This document shows, piece by piece, positions 1 to 6,129 of a DNA stretch of 7,133 bases (positions are counted from its first letter, which is position 1; each line of letters starts with the position of its first letter). The translations under genes were made by a program, and so were the position numbers. The notes under the pieces are model-generated. The model was not told the origin of the DNA, ran no database searches, and saw nothing but the letters and a program-made list of their open reading frames with translations. The stretch comes from GCA-2733415 sp964608925 (lineage in GTDB: Bacteria; Bacteroidota; Bacteroidia; Flavobacteriales; Flavobacteriaceae), in contig CAZSQD010000132.1 of the NCBI GenBank assembly GCA_964608925.1, forward strand, positions 1-7,133, in the 5' to 3' direction.

Positions 1-1162
1 AATTGCATCACCAGCTGAAGGTTTATTAATTTATCAATTAGATAATACAGTAGGGTTTTATTACTATACATTAGGTGTTTGGACACCTTTTGTTGGAGGT
101 GGGGTGGATAATGATTGGATTATGCATGCTAATGGTACAGATATGTTTAACGCTAATACAGGTAATGTAGGAATTGGAACAAGTTCTCCCTCTACTAAAT
201 TGCATATTGAAGACGCTTCCGGTTATCCTACAAATTTAGATCAAGATTTTGAAACAACATTAGCACCCTTAACATCTACTGATTGGAGCTTACAAAGTAC
301 AAATGTAAATGGAGGTGCTCAAGCAGTAAAATCAGGAGCAATTTCAGATGATGAAACTTCTTCAATGTTTTATACAGTTACTGTGCCTGTAGCTAGTACG
401 GTAAGTTTTTATAAAAAAGTGAGTACTCAGTCTTGGGATGTTTTACGATTTTATATTGATGGTACACAATTTGGTGGAGATTGGTATGGAATAATACCTT
501 ATTCTCAAGAATCCTTTGCGTTAAGTGCAGGTACACATACTTTGGAATGGAGGTATGTAAAAGATTGGAACACGTCTAGTCATGATGATGCCGTCTATAT
601 TGATGATATTGTAATTACGAGTGCTGTGTCTGCATCGGTTTTTCGAATAGTAGACGGCAATCAAGGTACAGGGAAAGTATTAATGTCTGATACAAACGGA
701 AATGCTTCATGGCAAACTTTAACAAATAATAACATAGTTAATGTTCCAAATATTATAGAATTTCAGGAAATGGAAATTCCAATTTGTAATTCAAATTCAG
801 TAGGAAGTACAGGGAATTTTAATATTAATATTAGAGGAGTATCAACTACAGTTTCCTGGGAAATTTTAGTACAACAAACATCAGCAGGAGTGGTGAGTAC
901 AGATGGAGATTTAATTGCTCCATTTACCCCAGAACGATTACAAGTACGATATAATTTTAACCCAGTGTTGCCATTTACACCATCAGGTATGATAATGTCA
1001 GCCAATAACAGTAGTGTTTTTCCAGATACTTTTAGTTTAAATTATGCTCAAAAATCAGCAGGTTCAATAACAATGAATATTACGAGAACGGATACTTTTG
1101 GAGACCAATCATCAAACTGCTGGACGGGTCAATTTTATTTTGATATATTAATGACAGAATAA
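1..1162 (+). CDS. 3' part of a secreted or surface beta-rich protein with VGIGT repeat motif and jelly-roll-like domain (5' end outside window)
   Basis: The frame is open from position 2 to the TAA at 1160-1162, so 386 residues are visible and the true start lies upstream; the GTG at 104 is just an internal valine codon. The first 34 codons read like the 'IASPAEGLLIYQLD...FYYY...W' block that precedes variable domains in Bacteroidota exported proteins. At about 161-211 comes the GNVGIGTSSPSTKLHIE motif typical of tail-fibre-like and adhesin-like proteins. Between about 236 and 616 lies a MAM/concanavalin-like beta-sandwich segment (an FETT start, 'FYIDG', 'AGTHTLEWRYVKD', and 'DDAVYIDDIVI' at the end). 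A second linker ('GTGKVLMSDTNGNASWQT', about 665-718) leads to an unrecognised C-terminal beta domain. There is no S74 self-cleaving chaperone domain and no evident type IX sorting tail. Export and surface location are inferred. It ends at its own terminator. Confidence 0.75.
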   Translation, partial: IASPAEGLLIYQLDNTVGFYYYTLGVWTPFVGGGVDNDWIMHANGTDMFNANTGNVGIGTSSPSTKLHIEDASGYPTNLDQDFETTLAPLTSTDWSLQSTNVNGGAQAVKSGAISDDETSSMFYTVTVPVASTVSFYKKVSTQSWDVLRFYIDGTQFGGDWYGIIPYSQESFALSAGTHTLEWRYVKDWNTSSHDDAVYIDDIVITSAVSASVFRIVDGNQGTGKVLMSDTNGNASWQTLTNNNIVNVPNIIEFQEMEIPICNSNSVGSTGNFNINIRGVSTTVSWEILVQQTSAGVVSTDGDLIAPFTPERLQVRYNFNPVLPFTPSGMIMSANNSSVFPDTFSLNYAQKSAGSITMNITRTDTFGDQSSNCWTGQFYFDILMTE

Positions 1163-1199
1163 TTAAATAAGTTTACCCCAAGATTTATTTAATAAGTTG

Positions 1200-1228
1200 A
1201 AAAAGAGTACTGTATAGTGCTCTTTTTT
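1200..1228 (+). terminator. Hairpin terminator, probably bidirectional
   Basis: The left arm 1200-1210 (AAAAAGAGTAC) pairs with 1217-1227 (GTGCTCTTTTT), giving 11 base pairs with one G-T wobble and a 6-base loop, followed by a T run. It begins 37 bases after the stop of the upstream beta-rich protein gene. Read on the minus strand it also gives a hairpin ending in a T run, so it could stop transcripts of the convergent serine dehydratase gene as well. Confidence 0.75.
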
Positions 1229-1320
1229 GCATTTGGGATATAAACGATATCCTTTTTTTAGTGTTTATGCCAAAAAAAAGACATAGTGGTTAGCCCGCCC
1301 CTAAGGGAGTGCCTAAACAA
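1223..1320 (+). repeat. Intergenic structured repeat, copy 1 (short form)
   Basis: This is the shorter of two related elements; the other is at 2883-3030 in the same orientation. Both begin TTTTTTGC, followed by a T-G-rich step and GGGATAT.AACG..ATCCTTTTT. Both share an identical 19-base core, ATAGTGGTTAGCCCGCCCC (1283-1301). Copy 1 can form GGATAT/ATATCC (1237-1242 with 1248-1253 or close to it), then CTTTTTTT (1252-1259) with AAAAAAAG (1273-1280), then a small CCC/GGG hairpin (about 1298-1307). The inner stem found in copy 2 is missing. Its left edge overlaps the T run of the preceding terminator. I know of no named family for it; strand is given by alignment to the other copy only. Confidence 0.6.
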
Positions 1321-1402
1321 GGTGTTAAATAATTTTTCTAAAAATTACGTATTAAGCTTATAAATATTGAATAGTAATGTGTTGATTCCTATTGCCCTGT
1401 AA

Positions 1403-2824
1403 TTAGCAATCGGCTAAATTTACGGATACCGCTAAACCACCTTCAGAAGTTTCCTTATATTTTGTATTCATGTCTTTTGCGGTTTCCCACATGGTTTCAA
1501 TAACCTTATCCAGCGGTACTTTTACATGTTTGGGGTCACTATCAAGCGCCAATTCAGCGGCATTAATAGCTTTTATAGCGCCCATTGAGTTGCGTTCAAT
1601 ACACGGTATTTGCACTAGCCCGCCAATAGGGTCACAGGTTAAACCTAAATGATGTTCCATAGCAATTTCGGCAGCAATTAATACTTGATCAGGAGAGCCT
1701 CCTAATAATTCACATAGTGCTCCAGCTGCCATTGCGGATGACACGCCAATTTCGGCTTGACAGCCTCCCATTGCGGCAGATATAGTTGCATTTTTTTTAA
1801 AAATACTTCCAATTTCACCAGCTACTAATAAAAACTGTTTAATTTGTTTAAAGTCAGCTTTATGGTTATCAATGGTTAAATAGTACATTAAAACAGCAGG
1901 TATAACACCAGCACTACCATTTGTAGGTGCGGTAACCACTCTTCCTAAAGAAGCATTTACTTCATTTACAGAAAGGGCATGACAGCTTACCCACTTAAAA
2001 ATTTCTCTAAATTTTATTTCTATTGTACGTATACTCTGCATCCAACTTTCTGGACAAGTATACTCCATTCCTTTTTTTAATTTTTGATGCATATCAAAAG
2101 CACGCCTACGCACATTTAAGCCTCCAGGTAAAAAACCTTCGGTATGTGCGCCAATATACATACACTCTTGCATGGTTTTCCAAATGCGCAGCAATTCAGC
2201 ATTAATTTCTTTTTCAGTACGGATAGCTTTTTCGTTTTCAAAAACTATTTGTGAAATAGTTTTATTTTCAGCTTTACAGTGTGCTAATAAGTCCGTAGCA
2301 AGATGTATTGGAAACGGAAATTTATAGCCAAGAGATTTTTTTACAATTTCATTTTCAGGTTCATTTTTAGTAATAAACCCACCTCCAATAGAGTAGAATG
2401 TACTTGTAATTTTAGTTCCGTTTTCTAAAACACCTGTAAATATGAGCCCGTTAGGGTGAAAAGGTAAAAAATCTTTATTAAAAATAATATTTGTAGGGGC
2501 AAAGTCAATATTACGGATACCTCCTAAATTTAAGGATTTGGTTTCATTTATAGTATCAATAATAGATTGAATATCTTCTACAGGAATATACTCAGGATCG
2601 GTACCACTTAATCCTAATAAAATAGCCAAATCAGTAGCGTGTCCTTTACCTGTTAATGATAAAGAACCATATAAATCAATAGAAACAGAAGTGATTGAAT
2701 CAAAATAATTTTTTTCTTGAAGTTCAATAAGCCATTGTTCTGCTGCACGCCAAGGACCTAAAGTATGAGAACTTGAAGGGCCTACGCCTATTTTTAACAT
2801 GTCAAAAACACTAATTTGTTGCAT
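1403..2824 (-). CDS. sdaA: L-serine ammonia-lyase (L-serine dehydratase), single-chain iron-sulfur type
   Basis: This cytoplasmic enzyme deaminates L-serine to pyruvate and ammonia using a [4Fe-4S] cluster rather than pyridoxal phosphate. At 473 residues it has the full length of the fused beta-alpha form. The N-terminal beta domain (about 1-160) carries the signature SSSHT at 17-21. The C-terminal alpha domain (about 185-470) carries TAPTNGSAGVIPA (298-310). Cluster ligands are evident as C355 (in GGCQAE), C397 (LTCDPIGG) and C408 (IPCIERN). Their spacings of 42 and 11 match the characterised Legionella enzyme, from memory. The last residue, C473, fits that enzyme's C-terminal cysteine, which enters the active site as fourth ligand and intrinsic inhibitor. 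The ATG at 2824-2822 puts the SSSHT motif at the expected distance from the N-terminus. The gene stands alone, convergent with the upstream gene and divergent from dnaK. sdaA and sdaB cannot be told apart by sequence. Confidence 0.95.
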   Translation of the reverse strand: MQQISVFDMLKIGVGPSSSHTLGPWRAAEQWLIELQEKNYFDSITSVSIDLYGSLSLTGKGHATDLAILLGLSGTDPEYIPVEDIQSIIDTINETKSLNLGGIRNIDFAPTNIIFNKDFLPFHPNGLIFTGVLENGTKITSTFYSIGGGFITKNEPENEIVKKSLGYKFPFPIHLATDLLAHCKAENKTISQIVFENEKAIRTEKEINAELLRIWKTMQECMYIGAHTEGFLPGGLNVRRRAFDMHQKLKKGMEYTCPESWMQSIRTIEIKFREIFKWVSCHALSVNEVNASLGRVVTAPTNGSAGVIPAVLMYYLTIDNHKADFKQIKQFLLVAGEIGSIFKKNATISAAMGGCQAEIGVSSAMAAGALCELLGGSPDQVLIAAEIAMEHHLGLTCDPIGGLVQIPCIERNSMGAIKAINAAELALDSDPKHVKVPLDKVIETMWETAKDMNTKYKETSEGGLAVSVNLADC

Positions 2825-2869
2825 ATTTTTAGGTATTATTTAAATGATTTTGAATATTTCAAAACGGAG

Positions 2870-2877
2870 CAAATATA
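2870..2877 (-). promoter_or_regulatory. Candidate -7 promoter box for sdaA
   Basis: The minus strand reads TATATTTG here, a perfect match to the Bacteroidota -7 consensus TAnnTTTG, about 46 bases upstream of the sdaA ATG. No clear -33 TTG lies 17-23 bases further upstream; a TTC at a 24-base spacing is the closest. Transcription would start near 2866, giving a leader of about 40 bases. The box abuts the left end of the long structured repeat. Confidence 0.5.
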
Positions 2878-2882
2878 AACTT

Positions 2883-3030
2883 TTTTTTGCGTTAGGGATA
2901 TGAACGGCATCCTTTTTACGCCTGTTCGAGTATTCCGATTTTTATTATCGGAATGTATAGAGAACACGTAAAAAGATATAGTGGTTAGCCCGCCCCGAGA
3001 CTGATAAGGATTTGGGGAACGCCCAAATAA
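2883..3030 (+). repeat. Intergenic structured repeat, copy 2 (long form with nested hairpin)
   Basis: This is the longer relative of the element at 1223-1320, sharing the TTTTTTGC start, the GGGATAT.AACG..ATCCTTTTT block and the identical 19-base core at 2978-2996. It can fold into a long nested hairpin: CTTTTTACG (2912-2920) with CGTAAAAAG (2967-2975), TGTTC (2923-2927) with GAACA (2962-2966), and ATTCCGAT (2932-2939) with ATCGGAAT (2947-2954) around a 7-base loop. A downstream CCCC (2993-2996) can pair with GGGG (3014-3017). It ends around GCCCAAATAA. All three nested stems are perfectly complementary, which suggests a structured RNA or a hairpin-type mobile repeat. I see no target-site duplication and no encoded protein. 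Confidence 0.65.
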
Positions 3031-3049
3031 ATAAAACTAAAATAATAAC

Positions 3050-3062
3050 TGACACGATGTCA
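3050..3062. promoter_or_regulatory. Short palindrome upstream of dnaK, possible operator
   Basis: TGACA-CGA-TGTCA is a perfect 5-bp inverted repeat with a 3-base spacer, 76 bases before the dnaK ATG and 12 bases upstream of the -24/-12-like element. The position fits a regulator binding site for the chaperone gene, but a 13-base palindrome can occur by chance and no cognate regulator is in the window. It does not resemble the CIRCE element. Confidence 0.35.
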
Positions 3063-3074
3063 TATTTATTGGTA

Positions 3075-3089
3075 TGGCACACAAATTGA
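3075..3089 (+). promoter_or_regulatory. Candidate sigma-54-like (-24/-12) promoter of dnaK
   Basis: TGGCAC (3075-3080), five bases, then TTGA (3086-3089) resembles the sigma-54 consensus TGGCAC-N5-TTGC with correct spacing; the -12 C is replaced by A, which weakens the case. Transcription would start near 3101, leaving a leader of about 38 bases. An alternative is a housekeeping promoter using the same TTG (3086-3088) and AATTTTTG at 3105-3112, a 7 of 8 match to TAnnTTTG with a 16-base spacer. Confidence 0.35.
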
Positions 3090-3138
3090 CTATTGTAACT
3101 TGAAAATTTTTGAATAATATATAATAAAATAAATAAAA

Positions 3139-5028
3139 ATGAGTAAAATAATTGGAATTGATTTAGGTACAACCAACTCTTGTGTTTCTGTAATGGAAGG
3201 TAATGAGCCAGTAGTAATACCTAATGCAGAAGGAAAAAGAACAACCCCATCAATAATTGCCTTTATTGAAGGTGGAGAAATTAAAGTTGGTGATGCTGCA
3301 AAACGTCAAGCAGTTACTAACCCAACTAAAACAGTAGCTTCTATTAAGCGTTTTATGGGTAACAAATTCTCTGAATGTAGTACGGAAATAAGCAGAATGG
3401 CTTATAAAGTAGTAAAAGGAGATAATGATACACCACGTGTAGATATTGATGGTCGTTTATATACGCCACAAGAATTATCAGCAATGACGCTTCAAAAAAT
3501 GAAGAAAACGGCTGAAGATTATTTAGGAACTGAAGTTACTAGAGCGGTAATTACTGTTCCTGCATATTTTAATGATGCACAACGTCAAGCAACTAAAGAA
3601 GCTGGTGAAATTGCAGGTTTAAAAGTAGAACGTATTATTAATGAGCCAACAGCGGCAGCATTAGCATACGGTTTAGATAAATTAAATGAAGATAAAAAAA
3701 TTGTTGTTTATGATTTAGGTGGTGGTACTTTTGATGTATCTATCTTAGAATTGGGTGACGGTGTTTTTGAAGTATTAGCAACTAACGGTGATACACATTT
3801 AGGTGGTGATGATTTTGATCAAATTTTGATTGATTGGTTAGCAGATGATTTTAAAGCAGAAAACTCAATGGATTTAAAAGCAGATCCAATGGCGTTACAA
3901 CGTTTAAAAGAAGCTGCTGAAAAAGCTAAAATTGAATTATCAGCGTCTACAAAAACGGAAATTAACTTACCATATATTACTGCAGATGCTTCAGGACCAA
4001 AGCACTTGGTTAAAACATTAACAAGAGCTAAATTTGAGCAATTATCTGCTGATTTAGTAAAACGTTCAATGAAACCTTGTGAAAAAGCATTAAAAGATGC
4101 AGGGATTTCTTTATCAGAAATTGATGAAGTAATTTTAGTAGGTGGATCAACACGTATGCCTAAAATTCAAGAAGAAGTTGAAAAATTCTTCGGAAAAAAA
4201 CCATCAAAAGGAGTAAACCCTGATGAGGTTGTTGCAATTGGAGCAGCTATTCAAGGTGGTGTTTTAACAGGAGAAGTTAAAGATGTATTGTTATTAGATG
4301 TTACACCTTTATCTTTAGGTATTGAAACAATGGGTAATGTGTTAACGGTTTTAATTGAATCTAATACAACAATTCCAACTAAAAAATCTCAGGTTTTCTC
4401 TACAGCAGCAGACAATCAGCCATCAGTAGAAATCCATGTATTGCAAGGTGAGCGTCCAATGGCAGCAGACAACAATACAATTGGTCGTTTCCATTTAGAA
4501 GGTTTACCACCAGCACAACGTGGAGTACCGCAAATTGAAGTAACTTTTGATATTGATGCCAATGGTATCATTAAAGTATCTGCAACGGATAAAGCTACTG
4601 GAAAAAGCCAAGATGTACGTATTGAAGCTTCATCTGGATTAACAGAAGAAGAAATTAAACGTATGAAGCAAGAAGCGGAAGCAAATGCTGATGCGGATAA
4701 AATAGCAAAAGAAACTGCAGAGAAATTAAATGAAGCAGATTCTATGATTTTTCAAACAGAAAATCAATTGAAAGAGTTTGGTGAAAAATTATCTGATGAT
4801 AAAAAAGCACCAATTGAAGCTGCTTTAGAAGAATTAAAAAAAGCATACGAAACTAAAGATGTAGCCACTATTACACCAGCGTTAGATAAAATTAACGAAG
4901 CGTGGAAAGTAGCATCTGAAGAAATGTACAAAGCACAACAAGATGGTGGTGCTGCTCCAGAAGCAAATGCAGAACCTGCAAATGAAACTGAAGATGTACA
5001 AGATGTAGATTTTGAAGAAGTGAAATAA
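3139..5028 (+). CDS. dnaK: Molecular chaperone DnaK (Hsp70)
   Basis: This cytoplasmic ATP-driven chaperone binds exposed hydrophobic segments of unfolded proteins and works with DnaJ and GrpE. The 629 residues are a normal full length. The nucleotide-binding domain (about 1-380) shows phosphate-1 IGIDLGTTNSCVSV (5-18), the catalytic lysine K70 in SIKRFMG, the INEPTAAALAYG block (167-178), phosphate-2 VYDLGGGTFDVSIL (190-203, with T197) and the adenosine motif ILVGGSTRMPKI (332-343). The interdomain linker is VLLLDVTPLSLG (383-394). The substrate-binding sandwich and helical lid follow, then a Gln/Ala/Glu-rich disordered tail ending DVDFEEVK, the conserved bacterial Hsp70 end. The ATG at 3139 follows an A-rich leader and is the only start that preserves the N-terminal motif without extension. 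Arginine is mostly CGT and isoleucine mostly ATT, as expected of a highly expressed gene. It is monocistronic here: grpE and dnaJ are not adjacent. Confidence 0.99.
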   Translation: MSKIIGIDLGTTNSCVSVMEGNEPVVIPNAEGKRTTPSIIAFIEGGEIKVGDAAKRQAVTNPTKTVASIKRFMGNKFSECSTEISRMAYKVVKGDNDTPRVDIDGRLYTPQELSAMTLQKMKKTAEDYLGTEVTRAVITVPAYFNDAQRQATKEAGEIAGLKVERIINEPTAAALAYGLDKLNEDKKIVVYDLGGGTFDVSILELGDGVFEVLATNGDTHLGGDDFDQILIDWLADDFKAENSMDLKADPMALQRLKEAAEKAKIELSASTKTEINLPYITADASGPKHLVKTLTRAKFEQLSADLVKRSMKPCEKALKDAGISLSEIDEVILVGGSTRMPKIQEEVEKFFGKKPSKGVNPDEVVAIGAAIQGGVLTGEVKDVLLLDVTPLSLGIETMGNVLTVLIESNTTIPTKKSQVFSTAADNQPSVEIHVLQGERPMAADNNTIGRFHLEGLPPAQRGVPQIEVTFDIDANGIIKVSATDKATGKSQDVRIEASSGLTEEEIKRMKQEAEANADADKIAKETAEKLNEADSMIFQTENQLKEFGEKLSDDKKAPIEAALEELKKAYETKDVATITPALDKINEAWKVASEEMYKAQQDGGAAPEANAEPANETEDVQDVDFEEVK

Positions 5029-5049
5029 TTTTTTTCAAAAATATTATTT

Positions 5050-5080
5050 AAACCGCACCCAATTGGGTGCGGTTTTTTTT
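5050..5080 (+). terminator. Strong intrinsic terminator of dnaK
   Basis: The arms AAACCGCACCC (5050-5060) and GGGTGCGGTTT (5065-5075) are perfectly complementary over 11 bp around an AATT loop, followed by more T residues to 5080. It starts 22 bases after the dnaK stop. It is the most GC-rich hairpin in the window. Its loop and right arm also contain the TTG proposed as the -33 element of the next gene. Confidence 0.92.
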
Positions 5081-5091
5081 GTTTATATTTG
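5063..5091 (+). promoter_or_regulatory. Candidate promoter for the small-gene cluster downstream of dnaK
   Basis: TATATTTG at 5084-5091 matches the Bacteroidota -7 consensus TAnnTTTG exactly. A TTG at 5063-5065 lies 18 bases upstream, within the usual -33 spacing, and sits inside the dnaK terminator. The predicted transcript would start near 5095-5098, leaving a leader of only about 8-11 bases before the ATG at 5106. Confidence 0.5.
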
Positions 5092-5105
5092 ATTAAAAAA
5101 CAAAC

Positions 5106-5519
5106 ATGAATTGGGAAACATTAGATGAAGAGAATTATACTTTAATAAAAAAGAATAGGAACAAATCCGATAAAAGAGAAACAGTTATTTATCGTTGGAT
5201 AGTTAAAGACAATAATAATAAAATTATTGGAGGATATATAGGTCAAACAACGAATTTCGGTTTAAGAATATATGATTATACAAGAGAGTATAAACCAAAG
5301 TATAAAAAGATATATATTACAGACTATAAGGTTGCAGGAAAAATAAAAAATGCAAAAGATGATAATAATAAAACAGTAATACTTGAGAGGTTAAAAATTC
5401 AAGATGCTGATATAAAAAAAATGAGTGATAAGAAATATCGATTAGAATTAGAACGAAAAGAAATAATTAATTTTATACGATTAAAAGATAAACCAGAAAT
5501 ATGGAACTCTTTAAGTTAA
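5106..5519 (+). CDS. GIY-YIG-like nuclease-fold protein, function unknown
   Basis: The 137-residue protein resembles the GIY-YIG nuclease superfamily. 'VIY' at 27-29 stands where GIY is expected, followed after 14 residues by the well-kept GYIGQTTN (43-50). R54 is at the place of the catalytic arginine. A late ExxxI element (E116 to I120) could supply the metal-binding glutamate, and a WN at 133-134 closes the domain, as in many members. The first residue of the GIY motif is changed, so activity is uncertain. No second domain (helicase, DNA-binding, UvrC-like) is present, so the target cannot be guessed. The composition is Lys/Asn/Ile-rich. Of nine arginines, eight are AGA, AGG or CGA, and about two thirds of isoleucines are ATA, unlike dnaK. 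This fits a recently acquired or weakly expressed gene. It may be the first gene of a four-gene run, with 31 bases to the next start. Confidence 0.6.
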   Translation: MNWETLDEENYTLIKKNRNKSDKRETVIYRWIVKDNNNKIIGGYIGQTTNFGLRIYDYTREYKPKYKKIYITDYKVAGKIKNAKDDNNKTVILERLKIQDADIKKMSDKKYRLELERKEIINFIRLKDKPEIWNSLS

Positions 5520-5550
5520 AATATTTTTAAGAATTAAACAACCATTCAAA

Positions 5551-6003
5551 ATGAAAAACATTTTCCAAAAAGAAATAGTACAAGAGGTAGTAAGTCGTAT
5601 AGACGCGCTATCAGAAAGTACAAGCCCACAATGGGGTAAAATGAATGTAGCGCAAATGTTAGCACATTGTAGTATAACCTATGAAATGGTGTATACGGAT
5701 AAGCATAAAAAACCGAATACCTTTGTTAAGTTCATGCTTAAATTATTGGTAAAACCATCTGTTTGTGGAAATAAAAAATACCCAAAAAACGGGAAAACCG
5801 CTCCGCAATTTTTAATAAAAGGAAATCGTGATTTTAAGAAGGAAAAAAAGGTGCTAATTGCCTATATTAACAAAACTAAGAATTTGGGAGAAGCCCATTT
5901 TGAAGGAAAAGAATCACATAGTTTTGGTAAATTAAGTACTATTGAATGGAATAATATGTTTTACAAACACTTGGACCATCATTTAACCCAGTTTGGCGTG
6001 TAA
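5551..6003 (+). CDS. DUF1569 (DinB-like) protein
   Basis: The 150-residue soluble protein matches the DUF1569 family, part of the DinB/YfiT four-helix-bundle group that usually binds a metal through histidines. Visible marks are 'WGKMNVAQMLAHC' near 28-40, with H39 as the likely first ligand. 'HSFGKLSTIEW' follows at 123-133 and 'YKHLDHHLTQFGV' at 138-150, where H140 and H143/H144 are the likely remaining ligands. The end of the protein is characteristic of the family and complete. No signal peptide or membrane segment is convincing. The biochemical role of DUF1569 proteins is not established; DinB relatives include thiol-dependent transferases, but substrate cannot be inferred. The start ATG at 5551 follows an A-rich leader 31 bases after the previous stop, with no -7 box between, which suggests cotranscription. 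Confidence 0.82.
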   Translation: MKNIFQKEIVQEVVSRIDALSESTSPQWGKMNVAQMLAHCSITYEMVYTDKHKKPNTFVKFMLKLLVKPSVCGNKKYPKNGKTAPQFLIKGNRDFKKEKKVLIAYINKTKNLGEAHFEGKESHSFGKLSTIEWNNMFYKHLDHHLTQFGV

Positions 6004-6062
6004 ATTATGGGGCGAGCCAATTTATAATTCATATAAAATTATTGAGTTATATTTTAATACTA

Positions 6063-6095
6063 AAAAAGAACATCCCTTAAAAGAGTTTTCTTTTT
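6063..6095 (+). terminator. Weak AT-rich hairpin, possible terminator
   Basis: AAAAAGAA (6063-6070) pairs with TTCTTTTT (6088-6095) over 8 bp around a 17-base loop, within the 126-base gap between the DUF1569 and DUF1801 genes. Low G+C and a large loop make it a marginal terminator. If real, it would split the small-gene run into two transcripts. A near -7 box, TATATTTT at 6048-6055, lies just upstream but has no matching TTG. Confidence 0.3.
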
Positions 6096-6129
6096 AGAGC
6101 GAATAGTCAATAAAATAAAAAATGTAGTT

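Larger units (their letters stand above)
2825..3138. other. Divergent intergenic region between sdaA and dnaK
   Basis: These 314 bases hold no credible gene. From left to right they contain the sdaA leader and -7 box (minus strand), the long copy of the structured repeat (2883-3030), a palindrome at 3050-3062, a -24/-12-like element at 3075-3089, and the A-rich dnaK leader. No CIRCE (HrcA) inverted repeat is visible. A minus-strand open frame crossing into dnaK is not supported as a gene. Confidence 0.7.

Noticed and set aside
104..106. GTG as the start codon of the first gene
   Set aside because: The frame is open back to position 2 and the upstream codons encode a recognisable continuation of the same protein, so the GTG is internal.
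763..1005. Minus-strand open frame inside the first gene
   Set aside because: It lies wholly opposite a recognisable coding sequence and its translation resembles no protein; shadow frame.
1331..1346. AATTTTTCTAAAAATT as a terminator for sdaA
   Set aside because: The stem is A/T only with a loop of two to four bases and lacks a following T run on the minus strand; the hairpin at 1200-1228 is a better candidate.
1470..1652. Plus-strand open frame opposite sdaA
   Set aside because: It is antisense to the conserved C-terminal domain of serine dehydratase; shadow frame.
2023..2205. Plus-strand open frame opposite sdaA
   Set aside because: Antisense to a recognisable part of serine dehydratase, with no supporting start context or family match.
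1223..3030. CRISPR array or insertion sequence
   Set aside because: Only two diverged copies 1.6 kb apart with a housekeeping gene between them, no regular spacers, no transposase, and no target-site duplication.
3031..3138. CIRCE (HrcA) element upstream of dnaK
   Set aside because: No TTAGCACTC-N9-GAGTGCTAA-like inverted repeat is present.
2945..3172. Minus-strand open frame across the dnaK leader and the long repeat
   Set aside because: It overlaps the dnaK start, control region and the hairpin repeat; its hydrophobic translation reflects AT-rich DNA rather than a gene.
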